From NCBI RefSeq assembly GCF_004151105.1, contig NZ_PHRF01000050.1:1-64000 (forward strand): a stretch of DNA of 64,000 nt. Direction: 5' to 3'. The DNA comes from Streptomyces sp. L-9-10 (GTDB lineage: Bacteria; Actinomycetota; Actinomycetes; Streptomycetales; Streptomycetaceae). The notes under the pieces were generated by a model. The model did no database searches and had not been told where the DNA came from. It was given only the letters and a program-made list of their open reading frames with translations. Shown here piece after piece: positions 47,152 to 55,991 of the stretch; within the stretch, counting starts at the first letter, position 1; every line of letters begins with the position of its first letter. Position numbers and translations under genes: made by a program.

Positions 47152-48651
47152 GTGAGTACGCAGCAGGACTCGGGACCAGCCGGAAACGGCGTCTTCCGCA
47201 CCAAGGACGTCGAGCAGTCGATCCGTGACACCGAGGACCCCGAGTTCGCGCTCAGAAAGTCCCTCTCCGCGCTCGATCTGACGGTCTTCGGCGTCGGTGT
47301 GATCATCGGCACCGGCATCTTCGTCCTGACCGGTGTCGTGGCCAGGCAGACGGCCGGGCCCGCCACCGCCATCGCCTTCGTCGTCGCCGGGGTCGTCTGC
47401 GCGCTGGCCGCCCTCTGCTACGCCGAGTTCGCCTCGACGGTGCCGGTCGCCGGATCCGCCTACACCTTCTCGTACGCCTCGCTCGGTGAACTGCCCGCCT
47501 GGATCATCGGCTGGGACCTCGTGCTGGAACTGGCGCTGGGCTGCGCGGTCGTCGCGGTCGGCTGGTCCGGCTATGTGCGCTCGCTGCTGGGCAACGCCGG
47601 GGCGAGTCTGCCGGACTTCCTCTCCGGCACGCAGCATGGGAGGTTCGGCTTCGATCTGCTCGCGTTCCTGCTCGTCCTCGTCCTGACCTGCATCCTCGTC
47701 GTCGGCGTCAAGCTCTCCTCGCGCGTCACCAGCATCATCGTCGGCGTCAAGGTCACCGTCGTCCTGCTCGTGATCATCGTCGGAGCGTTCTTCGTCAACG
47801 GCGCCAACTACCAGCCGTTCATCCCGCCGTCCGAGCCCGCCGCAGGCGGCGGCGGGCTCAGGGCCCCGCTCATCCAGCTGATGGCCGGTTACACCCCCAC
47901 CAACTTCGGCGTCCTGGGCATCTTCACCGCCGCGGCCGTCGTCTTCTTCGCCTTCATCGGCTTCGACATCGTCGCGACCGCCGCCGAGGAGACCGTCAAC
48001 CCGCAGCGCGACGTCCCCCGCGGCATCCTCGGCTCCCTCTTCATCTGCACCGTGCTCTATGTCGCCGTCTCGCTCGTCGTCACCGGAATGCAGCATTACA
48101 GTCAGCTGACGGTGGACGCCCCGCTCGCCGACGCCTTCAAGTCGGTCGGCCACCCCTTCTGGGCAGGGGTGATCAGTTTCGGCGCGGCCGTCGGACTCAC
48201 CTCGGTCTGCATGATCCTGCTGCTCGGCCAGACCCGCGTGTTCTTCGCGATGAGCCGTGACGGACTGCTGCCGCGTACCTTCTCCCGTGTCCACCACCGC
48301 TTCGGCACGCCGTACCGCTCCACCGTCCTGCTCGGGCTGATCGTCGCGGTCGTCGCCGGCTTCACCTCCATCGAGGAACTGGCCGAACTGGTCAACATCG
48401 GCACGCTGTTCGCCTTCGTCGTGGTGGCGCTCGGCGTCATCATCCTGCGCAGGAAGCGCCCCGACCTGCCGCGCTCGTTCCGCACCCCGCTGGTGCCGTA
48501 CCTGCCGATCGCGTCCGTGCTCGCCTCCCTCTGGCTGATGCTCAACCTGCCCGCGGAGACCTGGCTCCGCTTCGGTGCCTGGATGGTCATCGGCGTCGTC
48601 GTGTACGCCCTGTACGGACGCGCGCACAGCCGCCTCAACGTGGACGGCTGA
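47152..48651 (+). CDS. APC-family amino acid permease
   Basis: A 499-residue membrane protein, GTG at 47152 behind GGAGGT. After a soluble N-terminal tail of about 40 residues there are about 12 hydrophobic segments. The first carries FGVGVIIGTGIFVLTG, the substrate-binding signature of the APC superfamily, and FIGFDIVATAAEE in a later helix is typical of the cationic amino acid transporter (CAT/YfnA) group. It should import basic amino acids or related compounds. No biosynthetic or catabolic neighbours hint at the exact substrate. Confidence 0.9.
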   Translation: MSTQQDSGPAGNGVFRTKDVEQSIRDTEDPEFALRKSLSALDLTVFGVGVIIGTGIFVLTGVVARQTAGPATAIAFVVAGVVCALAALCYAEFASTVPVAGSAYTFSYASLGELPAWIIGWDLVLELALGCAVVAVGWSGYVRSLLGNAGASLPDFLSGTQHGRFGFDLLAFLLVLVLTCILVVGVKLSSRVTSIIVGVKVTVVLLVIIVGAFFVNGANYQPFIPPSEPAAGGGGLRAPLIQLMAGYTPTNFGVLGIFTAAAVVFFAFIGFDIVATAAEETVNPQRDVPRGILGSLFICTVLYVAVSLVVTGMQHYSQLTVDAPLADAFKSVGHPFWAGVISFGAAVGLTSVCMILLLGQTRVFFAMSRDGLLPRTFSRVHHRFGTPYRSTVLLGLIVAVVAGFTSIEELAELVNIGTLFAFVVVALGVIILRRKRPDLPRSFRTPLVPYLPIASVLASLWLMLNLPAETWLRFGAWMVIGVVVYALYGRAHSRLNVDG

Positions 48652-48743
48652 CGGCCCGTCACCCCACGGGGAGGTCCGCCACGCGGCCCGGCCCCGTATG
48701 TCCTGCTCCGGCACGGGCGGCGGGGCCGGTTACTGTGCCGCGC

Positions 48744-50381
48744 ATGGTCGTCGAGCCGCCCGCCCTCCGGTACGTCACGCCCCCGCGGCGTCCCGCACCG
48801 CGCCCCGCACCGGCCCCCGCCCGGCCGGTCCGCCCCACCACCGGCTACTGGCGCCGGCTCCTCCCCGTTCTCGCGCTGCTGACGCTCGTCACCCGGCTGC
48901 CCTCCTTCCGCCCGCCGCTGTGGAGCCCCGACGAGGGCTATCTCGCCGTCCAGGCCCGGATACTGGCCGCCGGGGGAGCGCTGTACGACACCGTCGTCGA
49001 CCGGAAACCGCCGCTGCTGCCCTGGCTCTACGAATCGGCGTTCGCGCTCTTCGGCGACGAATCCCTGTACGCGGTGAAGGCGCTCGCCGTTCTCGCCCAG
49101 CTGACCACCGCGGCGCTGCTCGCCGCCATCGCCCGGGAGCGCTGGGGCGACCGGGCGGGCCGTACCGCCGGGGTCCTCCACCCGCTGGTCTCCATCGGGC
49201 TCAACCCCGAGGACGCCCAGGCGGCCACCTTCGAGGTCTTCATACTGCCGTTCACCGTCGCGGCGGTCCGATGGGCGGGCCGGGGCCGCTGGGGCGCCGC
49301 CGGGCTCGCCGTCGCCGGGGCGCTGCTGACCAAACAGACCGGCGGCGCCGTCCTCGCCCCGGTCCTGTGGCTGCTCTGGAACGACTCGCGCACCGCGCCC
49401 GCCCCTCTCGTCCGGGCCGCCCTCGGGAGGCTCTCCGCCGGGCTCGTGCTGCCCGTACTGGCCGTGGCCCTGCTCACCTCACCGTCCGGCTTCCTCTTCT
49501 GGGCGGTGACCGGATCGGGCGCGTACGCCACCCTCACCGGCTCCGAACTCCATGTGCTCTCCCGGGCCTTGGCGAACACCGCCCTGCTCTGCCTCGCCTG
49601 CGCGGGACTGCTGCCCCCCGTCGTCCGCGCTTTGCGCGCCCGCGGCGGCCCCGGCGGACCGGGCGCCGACCTCTGGGTATGGCTCGCGTCCTCGTCCGCC
49701 GCCGTCCTGCTCGGGTTCCACTTCTTCGGCCACTACTTCCTGCAGCTCATGCCGCCGCTGGTGCTCCTGGCGACCGCCGCGCTGCGCCCGCTGCCCCGGG
49801 ACCGGCTCGCCTCCGCGCTGCTCACCTCGGCCTGCGCGTGCGCGCTGTTCCTCACCTGGGGCCTCCTCGCGCCCCGGCCGGAACTCGCCCACGCCCAGCG
49901 CCTCGCGGACGCCGTACGGGCCCGTACGGCGCCCGCGGACCGGGTCCTCGTGTGGGGGATACACCCGGAGATCTACTGGCTCGCCGACCGCGCCCCGGCC
50001 AGCCGCTATCTGACGGCCGGTCTGCTGACCAACTACAGCGGCGGCAGGGACGGTCCCCGGGTCGGCGAGAAGTACGCGATGGCGGGCACCTGGCCGGTAC
50101 TCGTCGGTGAACTGCGCGCGCGCCCGCCCGCCCTGGTCGTCGACGACTCACGAGGCAAGCCCTTCGCCCCCGACCGGCTGCCCACGCTGCGCGGGCTGCT
50201 CGCCCGGGGCTACGAACCGCTGCCGGGGACGGTCGACGGAGCGGTGCTCTACGTCCCCTCGCCGGGCGAACCCTCCGAGGGCCCGTCCGAGAGCCCTCCG
50301 GGCGGCCCGTCCGGCGGCCCGTCCGTGCTCCGGTCCGCGGTCCTGTCCCCGGTCTGGTCCGGGCCCGCGTCCGGCGGCTGA
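48744..50381 (+). CDS. Membrane GT39-like (ArnT/PMT type) glycosyltransferase
   Basis: A membrane protein of about 545 residues with some 10-11 predicted spans. The first extracytoplasmic loop has WSPDEGYLAVQARIL, the catalytic Asp-Glu of GT-C enzymes, and DRKPPLLPWLYE soon after. Such proteins transfer a sugar from a polyprenyl-phosphate donor to proteins, glycans or lipids at the outer face of the membrane. The ATG at 48744 is used; a GTG at 48735 in frame is an alternative, and neither has a strong ribosome site. The last 30 or so residues are Gly/Pro/Ser-rich and overlap the convergent gene by 133 bp. Confidence 0.82.
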   Translation: MVVEPPALRYVTPPRRPAPRPAPAPARPVRPTTGYWRRLLPVLALLTLVTRLPSFRPPLWSPDEGYLAVQARILAAGGALYDTVVDRKPPLLPWLYESAFALFGDESLYAVKALAVLAQLTTAALLAAIARERWGDRAGRTAGVLHPLVSIGLNPEDAQAATFEVFILPFTVAAVRWAGRGRWGAAGLAVAGALLTKQTGGAVLAPVLWLLWNDSRTAPAPLVRAALGRLSAGLVLPVLAVALLTSPSGFLFWAVTGSGAYATLTGSELHVLSRALANTALLCLACAGLLPPVVRALRARGGPGGPGADLWVWLASSSAAVLLGFHFFGHYFLQLMPPLVLLATAALRPLPRDRLASALLTSACACALFLTWGLLAPRPELAHAQRLADAVRARTAPADRVLVWGIHPEIYWLADRAPASRYLTAGLLTNYSGGRDGPRVGEKYAMAGTWPVLVGELRARPPALVVDDSRGKPFAPDRLPTLRGLLARGYEPLPGTVDGAVLYVPSPGEPSEGPSESPPGGPSGGPSVLRSAVLSPVWSGPASGG

Positions 50382-50803
50382 GCCTCCCGGGGCCGAGCCT
50401 CCGACGGCCGACGTGGTGCCGGCCGGCGCTCCGGTGGCCGGCGTACGGTCCTGGGCCCGGCGCACTCCGCACCGTGCGCCGCCACCCGCCGGCGCAGTTC
50501 ACGGTCGGCCGTGACCACCACACAGTCCGCGCCGTCCGCCGCCGCCCGCGCGGCCAGCTCCACGATCAGATCGTCCCCGCCACCGGCCGCCGCCTCCACC
50601 CGTACCCCCGGGACGGACTCCACGCCCCGCGCGGCGCCCTCCACGACGAGCACGACCTCGACCGGCCCCGGACGCCCGGCCGCGCCGACCGCGGCGTACG
50701 GCACCAGGGAGTCGCGCAGCCGCTCGGTGGCACCGCGCCGGTCCCGCCACCACCCGTCGGGAACGGAGCCGACCACATTGGCCGCGTCGACGATCAACCG
50801 CAT
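50249..50803 (-). CDS. NYN/PIN-fold nuclease-like protein
   Basis: A 184-residue protein, ATG at 50803. Residues 1-120 resemble an NYN-type PIN-fold RNase: LIVDAANVV supplies an N-terminal acidic residue, GDDLIVELA a middle Asp pair and CVVVTADREL another Asp. The remaining 60 or so residues are Arg/Pro/Gly-rich and lie antisense to the end of the upstream GT39-like gene. Probably an RNA-processing enzyme, cytoplasmic. The C-terminal tail is the least certain part; the true stop may be earlier if the tail is not conserved. Confidence 0.72.
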   Translation of the reverse strand: MRLIVDAANVVGSVPDGWWRDRRGATERLRDSLVPYAAVGAAGRPGPVEVVLVVEGAARGVESVPGVRVEAAAGGGDDLIVELAARAAADGADCVVVTADRELRRRVAAHGAECAGPRTVRRPPERRPAPRRPSEARPREAQPPDAGPDQTGDRTADRSTDGPPDGPPGGLSDGPSEGSPGEGT

Positions 50804-50920
50804 CAGCACATCCGCAGCCTCGCACAACGCCGGCCGGTACGGCCTCCCGGAGCCCCCGCCGCCGCCCCTGAGTACTATCGGGCTCTGGGTTTTCCGCGCT
50901 CGGGAAGGTGGCAGTGGGCC

Positions 50921-52081
50921 ATGACACCGCGGTCCGGACGGACGTCGAAGCGGTCGGGGGACAGCGCGGGCCTGGCCCCCGACCGGGGTGCGAAGCCACG
51001 CCGTACGCCCCCCGCGCCCCTCATGGACGACACCGTCCCCGCGACCACCGGCTGGCTGCTGCGCGGCAAGGACGGCAGGCTCACCGCGTACGCGCCGACC
51101 GCCGACGGCGTGCTCCGCTGGACGGAGACGCGGCCGGGCGGCCCCGACTGGTCGGGGCCCGAGCCGCTGGCCGCCCGGGGCCTGCTGCCGTATCTGTCGG
51201 TCGCGCAGAGCGCCGAGGGCTTCGTCCATCTGGTGGGGGTACGGAAACGTCCGCGCGCCGACGGGCCCGCTGACACCGATCTCGTCCACGCCGTCCAGTA
51301 CCAGACGGGCCGCCCGCTCAGGGACTGGCAGTCGCTGGGCAACCCGCACGGGAAGGACCGCGAGAAGGCCGTGGACATCGGCCTGCCGTCCGCGGTCCTG
51401 GACACCACCGGCTCGGTGCATCTGTTCCTCCGCAACGCGAACGGCGGACTCTCGGCCAAGCACCAGTCGCCCACCGGCCGTTGGCAGCCCTGGGGCGGCG
51501 CCAACGCCGAGGACACGGAGCTCACCGGTGAGACCGCCGCGGCCGTCACCGACCACGGACTGATCGATGTCCTCGTCCCGGCCGGGGCCGCCGTGGTGCG
51601 CTGGCTGCGCCCGAAACCCGACGCCAAACTGGAGCGCGCCGAGGACGAACCGGAGGCCGGGGTCGCGCCCGGCACGATCACCGCCTGCCGCACCGGCGGC
51701 GGACGGCTCACCCACTTCTGGCGCGACGCCGGCGACGGCACCGTACGCGCCTGGCGCCCCGGGACGGAACCCGCCCGGCTGGGCGGTCCCGGCACCGGCC
51801 CGCTCGCCCTGCTGCGTACGCCCGTGGACGGCCACGACTGCACGATCCTGGCCCAGCGCGGCACCGACGGCCGCCCGCACATCGCCGCCTATCCGACGGA
51901 GAACGAGACGGCGGGCCTCCACTGGACCCCGACCGGGGAACGCTGCGCCGGCGCGCCCGCGCTGGCGCTGGACGGACGGGGGCGGGTGATCCTGGCGATG
52001 ATCGGCGAGGACGGCAGCCTGCGGACGGCCCGTCAGAAGGCGGAGCCCGGCCTGGCGCTGGAGGCCTGGACCCGGATCTGA
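50921..52081 (+). CDS. Beta-propeller-like protein of unknown function
   Basis: A 386-residue protein from the ATG at 50921. After a basic N-terminal tail (about 30 residues) it is built of repeated Trp- and Gly-rich strands (for example GWLLRGKDGRLTAYAP, RWQPWGGANAED, LTHFWRDAGDGTVRAW), typical of tectonin/PLL-like or sialidase-like propellers. No enzyme residues are recognised and no signal peptide is seen, so it is likely a cytosolic sugar- or protein-binding scaffold. A TACTAT -10-like hexamer lies at 50873-50878. It is followed by a strong hairpin and convergent with fadB. Confidence 0.65.
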   Translation: MTPRSGRTSKRSGDSAGLAPDRGAKPRRTPPAPLMDDTVPATTGWLLRGKDGRLTAYAPTADGVLRWTETRPGGPDWSGPEPLAARGLLPYLSVAQSAEGFVHLVGVRKRPRADGPADTDLVHAVQYQTGRPLRDWQSLGNPHGKDREKAVDIGLPSAVLDTTGSVHLFLRNANGGLSAKHQSPTGRWQPWGGANAEDTELTGETAAAVTDHGLIDVLVPAGAAVVRWLRPKPDAKLERAEDEPEAGVAPGTITACRTGGGRLTHFWRDAGDGTVRAWRPGTEPARLGGPGTGPLALLRTPVDGHDCTILAQRGTDGRPHIAAYPTENETAGLHWTPTGERCAGAPALALDGRGRVILAMIGEDGSLRTARQKAEPGLALEAWTRI

Positions 52082-52133
52082 GCGGTGTACGGCGGCCATG
52101 TACCGCACCTGGCACGCACGGACGTCACAACGG

Positions 52134-52173
52134 ACCGGGCCGGTACGGAAGTCCCCTTCCGCACCGGCCCGGT
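52134..52173. terminator. Bidirectional terminator between the propeller gene and fadB
   Basis: Eighteen-base arms (52134-52151 and 52156-52173) with one mismatch and a TCCC loop. Confidence 0.88.
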
Positions 52174-52198
52174 CGCCGTACGCGCCCGCCGTCTTCGT

Positions 52199-54331
52199 CT
52201 ACGCCGGGACGCTCGCCACGCCCGGCGCCAGGAACCGCTTGCCGTTCACCCGCTCCGAGACGCCTTCCCTGTCCAGGTACGGCGTGATGCCGCCCAGGTG
52301 GAAGGGCCAGCCCGCGCCCGTGAGCAGACAGAGGTCGATGTCCTGCGCCTCGGCCACGACGCCCTCGTCCAGCATCAGACCGATCTCCTGGGCCACCGCG
52401 TCCAGCACCCGGGCGCGCGTCTGCTCCTCGGCGAGGACGACGTCCCCCTGCTGGAGGAGCGCGGCCACCTCCGGGTCCAGCTCGGGCTTTCCGGAGTCGT
52501 AGACGTAGAAGCCGCGCTTGCCCGCCTTGACGACCGCCGCGAGGTTCCCGGAGACCGTGAAGCGGTCGGGGAACGCGCCGTGCAGGGTCTCCGAGACATG
52601 CAGCCCGATGGCGGGGCCGACCAGTTCGAGCAGCACCAGCGGGGACATCGGCAGCCCCAGCGGCTCGACCGCGCGCTCCGCCACCGCGACCGGAGTGCCC
52701 TCGTCGATGACGTTCTGGATCTCGCCCATGAAGCGGGTGAGGATGCGGTTGACGACGAACGCCGGGGCGTCCTTCACCAGCACCGCGCTCTTCTTCAGCT
52801 TCTTCGCCACCCCGAACGCCGTGGCGAGCGACGCGTCGTCGGTCCGCTCCCCGCGCACGATTTCCAGCAGCGGGAGGATCGCGACCGGGTTGAAGAAGTG
52901 GAAGCCGACGACCCGCTCGGGGTGCTTCAGCTTCGACGCCATCTCGGAGACCGACAGCGACGAGGTGTTGGTGGCGAGGATCGCGTGCGCCGGGGCCACC
53001 GCCTCGACCTCCGCGAACACCTTCTGCTTGACGCCCATCTCCTCGAAGACGGCCTCGATGATGAAGTCCGCGTCCGAGAAGCCCTCGGCCTTGTCCAGCA
53101 CACCCGAGACCAGACCCTTGAGCCGGTTGGCCTTGTCCTGGTTGATACGGGACTTCAGCAGCAGCTTGTCGATCTCGCCGTGGACGTAACCGACGCCCTT
53201 GTCGACCCGCTCCTGGTCGATGTCCGTCAGGACGACCGGGACTTCGAGACGGCGCAGGAAGAGCAGCGCCAGCTGAGAGGCCATCAGCCCCGCGCCGACG
53301 ACACCGACCTTGGTGACCGGCCGCGCCAGCGACTTGTCGGGAGCCCCGGCGGGCCGCTTGGCGCGCCGCTGCACCAGATTGAACGCGTAGATGCCGGAGC
53401 GCAGTTCGCCGCCCATGATCAGGTCCGCGAGGGCCCGGTCCTCGGCGTCGAAGCCGGCCTGGAGGTCGCCGTCCTTGACGGCGGCGATGATGTCCAGCGC
53501 GCGGTAGGCGGCCGGAGCCGCGCCGTGCACCTTGGAGTCGGCGATCTGCCGGCCGCGCTCCACCGCGCGGTCCCACGCCTCGCCGCGGTCCACCTCGGGG
53601 CGCACGACGGCCAGCTCGCCCTTCAGCACGGACGCGGTCCAGATCAGCGACTGCTCCAGGAAGTCGGCGCCGTCGAAGATCGCGTCCGCGATGCCCAGTT
53701 CGTGCACCTGGACGCCCTTGAGCTGCTTGTTCTGGTTGAGCGAGTTCTCGATGACGACCGAGACCGCGCGCTCCGCGCCGATCAGGTTCGGCAGCAGCGT
53801 GCAGCCGCCCCAGCCGGGCACGAGACCGAGGAAGACCTCCGGCAGCGAGAACGCGGGCAGCGCGGCCGACACGGTGCGGTACTGGCAGTGCAGACCGATC
53901 TCGACACCGCCGCCCATGGCCGCGCCGTTGTAGTACGCGAAGGTCGGCACGGCCAGCGCGGCGATCCGCTTGAAGACCTCGTGGCCGCCCCTGCCGATCG
54001 CCAGCGCGTCCTCGTGGCGCCCCAGCAGCTCCACGCCCTTGAGGTCGGCGCCGACCGCGAAGATGAACGGCTTGCCGGTGATCCCGACGCCGACGACCGT
54101 ACCGTCGGCGGCCTCCTTCTCGACCTGGTCGATGGCGGCGTTGAGGTTCGCCAGCGACTGCGGGCCGAAGGTGGTCGGCTTGGTGTGGTCCAGGCCGTTG
54201 TCCAGCGTGATGAGCGCGAAGCGCCCGACGCCCGAGGGCAGGTCGAGATGGCGTACGTGCGCCTGCGTGACGACCTCGCCGGGGAACAGTTCGGCCGCGC
54301 CCTTCAGGAGTTCGGCGGTGCTGGTGCTCAC
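52199..54331 (-). CDS. fadB: Fatty acid oxidation complex alpha subunit
   Basis: A 710-residue two-domain enzyme for steps 2 and 3 of beta-oxidation. The crotonase domain (about 20-220) keeps Glu in GGGVEIGLH and in PEVFLGLVPGWGG. The NAD-binding 3-hydroxyacyl-CoA dehydrogenase domain starts near 330 (KVGVVGAGLMASQLALLF) and has GFHFFNPVAILPLLEIV with the catalytic His. The GTG at 54331 follows GGAGGC and overlaps the fadA stop (GTGA), so the two are coupled. The first 330 residues are a plain crotonase; no isomerase region is obvious. Confidence 0.93.
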   Translation of the reverse strand: MSTSTAELLKGAAELFPGEVVTQAHVRHLDLPSGVGRFALITLDNGLDHTKPTTFGPQSLANLNAAIDQVEKEAADGTVVGVGITGKPFIFAVGADLKGVELLGRHEDALAIGRGGHEVFKRIAALAVPTFAYYNGAAMGGGVEIGLHCQYRTVSAALPAFSLPEVFLGLVPGWGGCTLLPNLIGAERAVSVVIENSLNQNKQLKGVQVHELGIADAIFDGADFLEQSLIWTASVLKGELAVVRPEVDRGEAWDRAVERGRQIADSKVHGAAPAAYRALDIIAAVKDGDLQAGFDAEDRALADLIMGGELRSGIYAFNLVQRRAKRPAGAPDKSLARPVTKVGVVGAGLMASQLALLFLRRLEVPVVLTDIDQERVDKGVGYVHGEIDKLLLKSRINQDKANRLKGLVSGVLDKAEGFSDADFIIEAVFEEMGVKQKVFAEVEAVAPAHAILATNTSSLSVSEMASKLKHPERVVGFHFFNPVAILPLLEIVRGERTDDASLATAFGVAKKLKKSAVLVKDAPAFVVNRILTRFMGEIQNVIDEGTPVAVAERAVEPLGLPMSPLVLLELVGPAIGLHVSETLHGAFPDRFTVSGNLAAVVKAGKRGFYVYDSGKPELDPEVAALLQQGDVVLAEEQTRARVLDAVAQEIGLMLDEGVVAEAQDIDLCLLTGAGWPFHLGGITPYLDREGVSERVNGKRFLAPGVASVPA

Positions 54332-55548
54332 TTGGTGCCTCCGTCGAAGTGCGGGTTCTCCCAGATGACCGACGCGCCCATGCCGAAGCCGACGCACATG
54401 GTGGTCAGCCCGTAGCGGACGTGCGGGTGCGACTCGAACTGCCGCGCCAGCTGCGTCATCAGCCGGACACCGGAGGAGGCCAGCGGGTGGCCGAACGCGA
54501 TGGCGCCGCCGTACTGGTTGACGCGCTCGTCGTCGTCGGCGATGCCGTAGTGCTCCAGGAAGGCCAGCACCTGTACGGCGAAGGCCTCGTTGATCTCGAA
54601 CAGACCGATGTCGGAGATCGACAGCCCCGCCTTGGCGAGTGCCTTCTCCGTCGACGGGATCGGGCCGTACCCCATGACCTCCGGCTCGACGCCGGCGAAC
54701 GCGTACGAGACCAGCCGCATCCTGACCGGAAGGCCCTGCTCGCGCGCGAAGTCCTCGGCGGCGATCAGCGAGGCGGTCGCGCCGTCGTTGAGCCCCGCGG
54801 CGTTGCCCGCGGTGACCCGGCCGTGCGGCCGGAACGGGGTCTTCAGCCCGGCCAGCATCTCCAGCGTCGTCCCCGGCCGCATCGGCTCGTCGGCGGTCGC
54901 GAGCCCCCAGCCGGTCTCTCCCGCCTCGGGGGAGGTGCGGCGGATGGAGATCGGCACCAGGTCCTGCTGGATCGTGCCGTTCGCGTACGCCTTGGCGGCC
55001 TTCTCCTGCGAACGCACCGCGTACTCGTCGGCACGCGCCTTGGTCAGCCGCGGGAAGCGGTCGTGCAGATTCTCGGCGGTCATTCCCATGAAGAGCGCGG
55101 AGTCGTCCACGAGCTTCTCGGAGACGAAGCGCGGGTTCGGGTCGACGCCCTCGCCCATGGGGTGACGGCCCATGTGCTCGACACCGCCGGCCACGACGAT
55201 GTCGTACGCGCCGAACGCGATGGAGCCCGCGGTGCTGGTCACCGCGGTCAGCGCGCCCGCGCACATCCGGTCGATCGAGTACCCGGGCACGGACTGCGGC
55301 AGCCCGGCGAGGATCCCCGCGGTGCGGCCGAGTGTGAGGCCCTGGTCACCGATCTGGGTGGTGGCGGCGATGGCGACCTCGTCGATCCGGGCCGGGTCGA
55401 GGTCCGGGTTGCGGCGCAGCAGCTCCCGGATCGCCTTCACGACGAGATCGTCGGCACGGGTCTCGTGGTACATGCCCTTCGGGCCCGCCTTGCCGAACGG
55501 GGTGCGGACGCCGTCGACGAAGACGACATCCCTGACGGTACGAGGCAC
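54328..55548 (-). CDS. fadA: Acetyl-CoA acyltransferase (thiolase)
   Basis: A 406-residue thiolase that cleaves 3-ketoacyl-CoA to acetyl-CoA and a shortened acyl-CoA. The nucleophilic Cys is in YSIDRMCAGALT (about residue 92), with His in GHPLASSG and the second Cys in TTMCVGFGMG. The GTG at 55548 has GGAGGAGAG upstream. It is the first gene of the fadA-fadB operon. The short inverted repeat GCTAC-N6-GTAAC at 55615-55630 could be a TetR-family fatty-acid regulator site. Confidence 0.95.
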   Translation of the reverse strand: MPRTVRDVVFVDGVRTPFGKAGPKGMYHETRADDLVVKAIRELLRRNPDLDPARIDEVAIAATTQIGDQGLTLGRTAGILAGLPQSVPGYSIDRMCAGALTAVTSTAGSIAFGAYDIVVAGGVEHMGRHPMGEGVDPNPRFVSEKLVDDSALFMGMTAENLHDRFPRLTKARADEYAVRSQEKAAKAYANGTIQQDLVPISIRRTSPEAGETGWGLATADEPMRPGTTLEMLAGLKTPFRPHGRVTAGNAAGLNDGATASLIAAEDFAREQGLPVRMRLVSYAFAGVEPEVMGYGPIPSTEKALAKAGLSISDIGLFEINEAFAVQVLAFLEHYGIADDDERVNQYGGAIAFGHPLASSGVRLMTQLARQFESHPHVRYGLTTMCVGFGMGASVIWENPHFDGGTK

Positions 55549-55988
55549 GATGGCTCTCCTCCAGGGTGCGGGGTGGCACTGCGGGGCGCGCTTGGGACGC
55601 GCTTCCACTTCTATGCTACTTGTGGGTAACCACGCTGCCCAGTCCCCCTCCGATTTTGAGGGCTCGGTTCGCCTCCGGGCGCTCTATGCCACTGCCGACG
55701 GTCGACCGTGCTCGATCCCTCGTTCCTCGGGGGCCTCCGCCCGCGCGCGGAGCCGCATACGAGCACAGCCTCCCTTACGACAGCGGCGCGCCCTTCGGCT
55801 CACTCGCCGGCGGGCGCGGGCACCCGGGACGTCCCAGGCGCCGCGAACCACCGAGTGGGGCCCGCACCGGACCCGCGGGCCCGCCCGCCCGTACCTCCGC
55901 CGGGAGGCGGCCCGCCGGGAGGCGGGGCGCTCCGTCAGTACGACATGACAGGTCAGGACGACGCGGCGGGTCAGGACGACGCGGCGGG
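55549..55988. other. 440-bp spacer between fadA and the ribonuclease D gene
   Basis: No convincing gene. It holds GCTAC-TTGTGG-GTAAC (55615-55630) near the fadA promoter, a duplicated CGCCGGGAGGCGG (55898 and 55913) that can fold as a terminator for the ribonuclease gene, and an 18-bp tandem repeat at the right end. Confidence 0.55.
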
Positions 55989-55991
55989 TCA
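55951..55991. repeat. 18-bp tandem repeat abutting the ribonuclease D stop
   Basis: GGTCAGGACGACGCGGCG is repeated exactly at 55951 and 55969; a third start (GGTCAG) merges with the gene's stop codon at 55989-55991. Confidence 0.8.
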
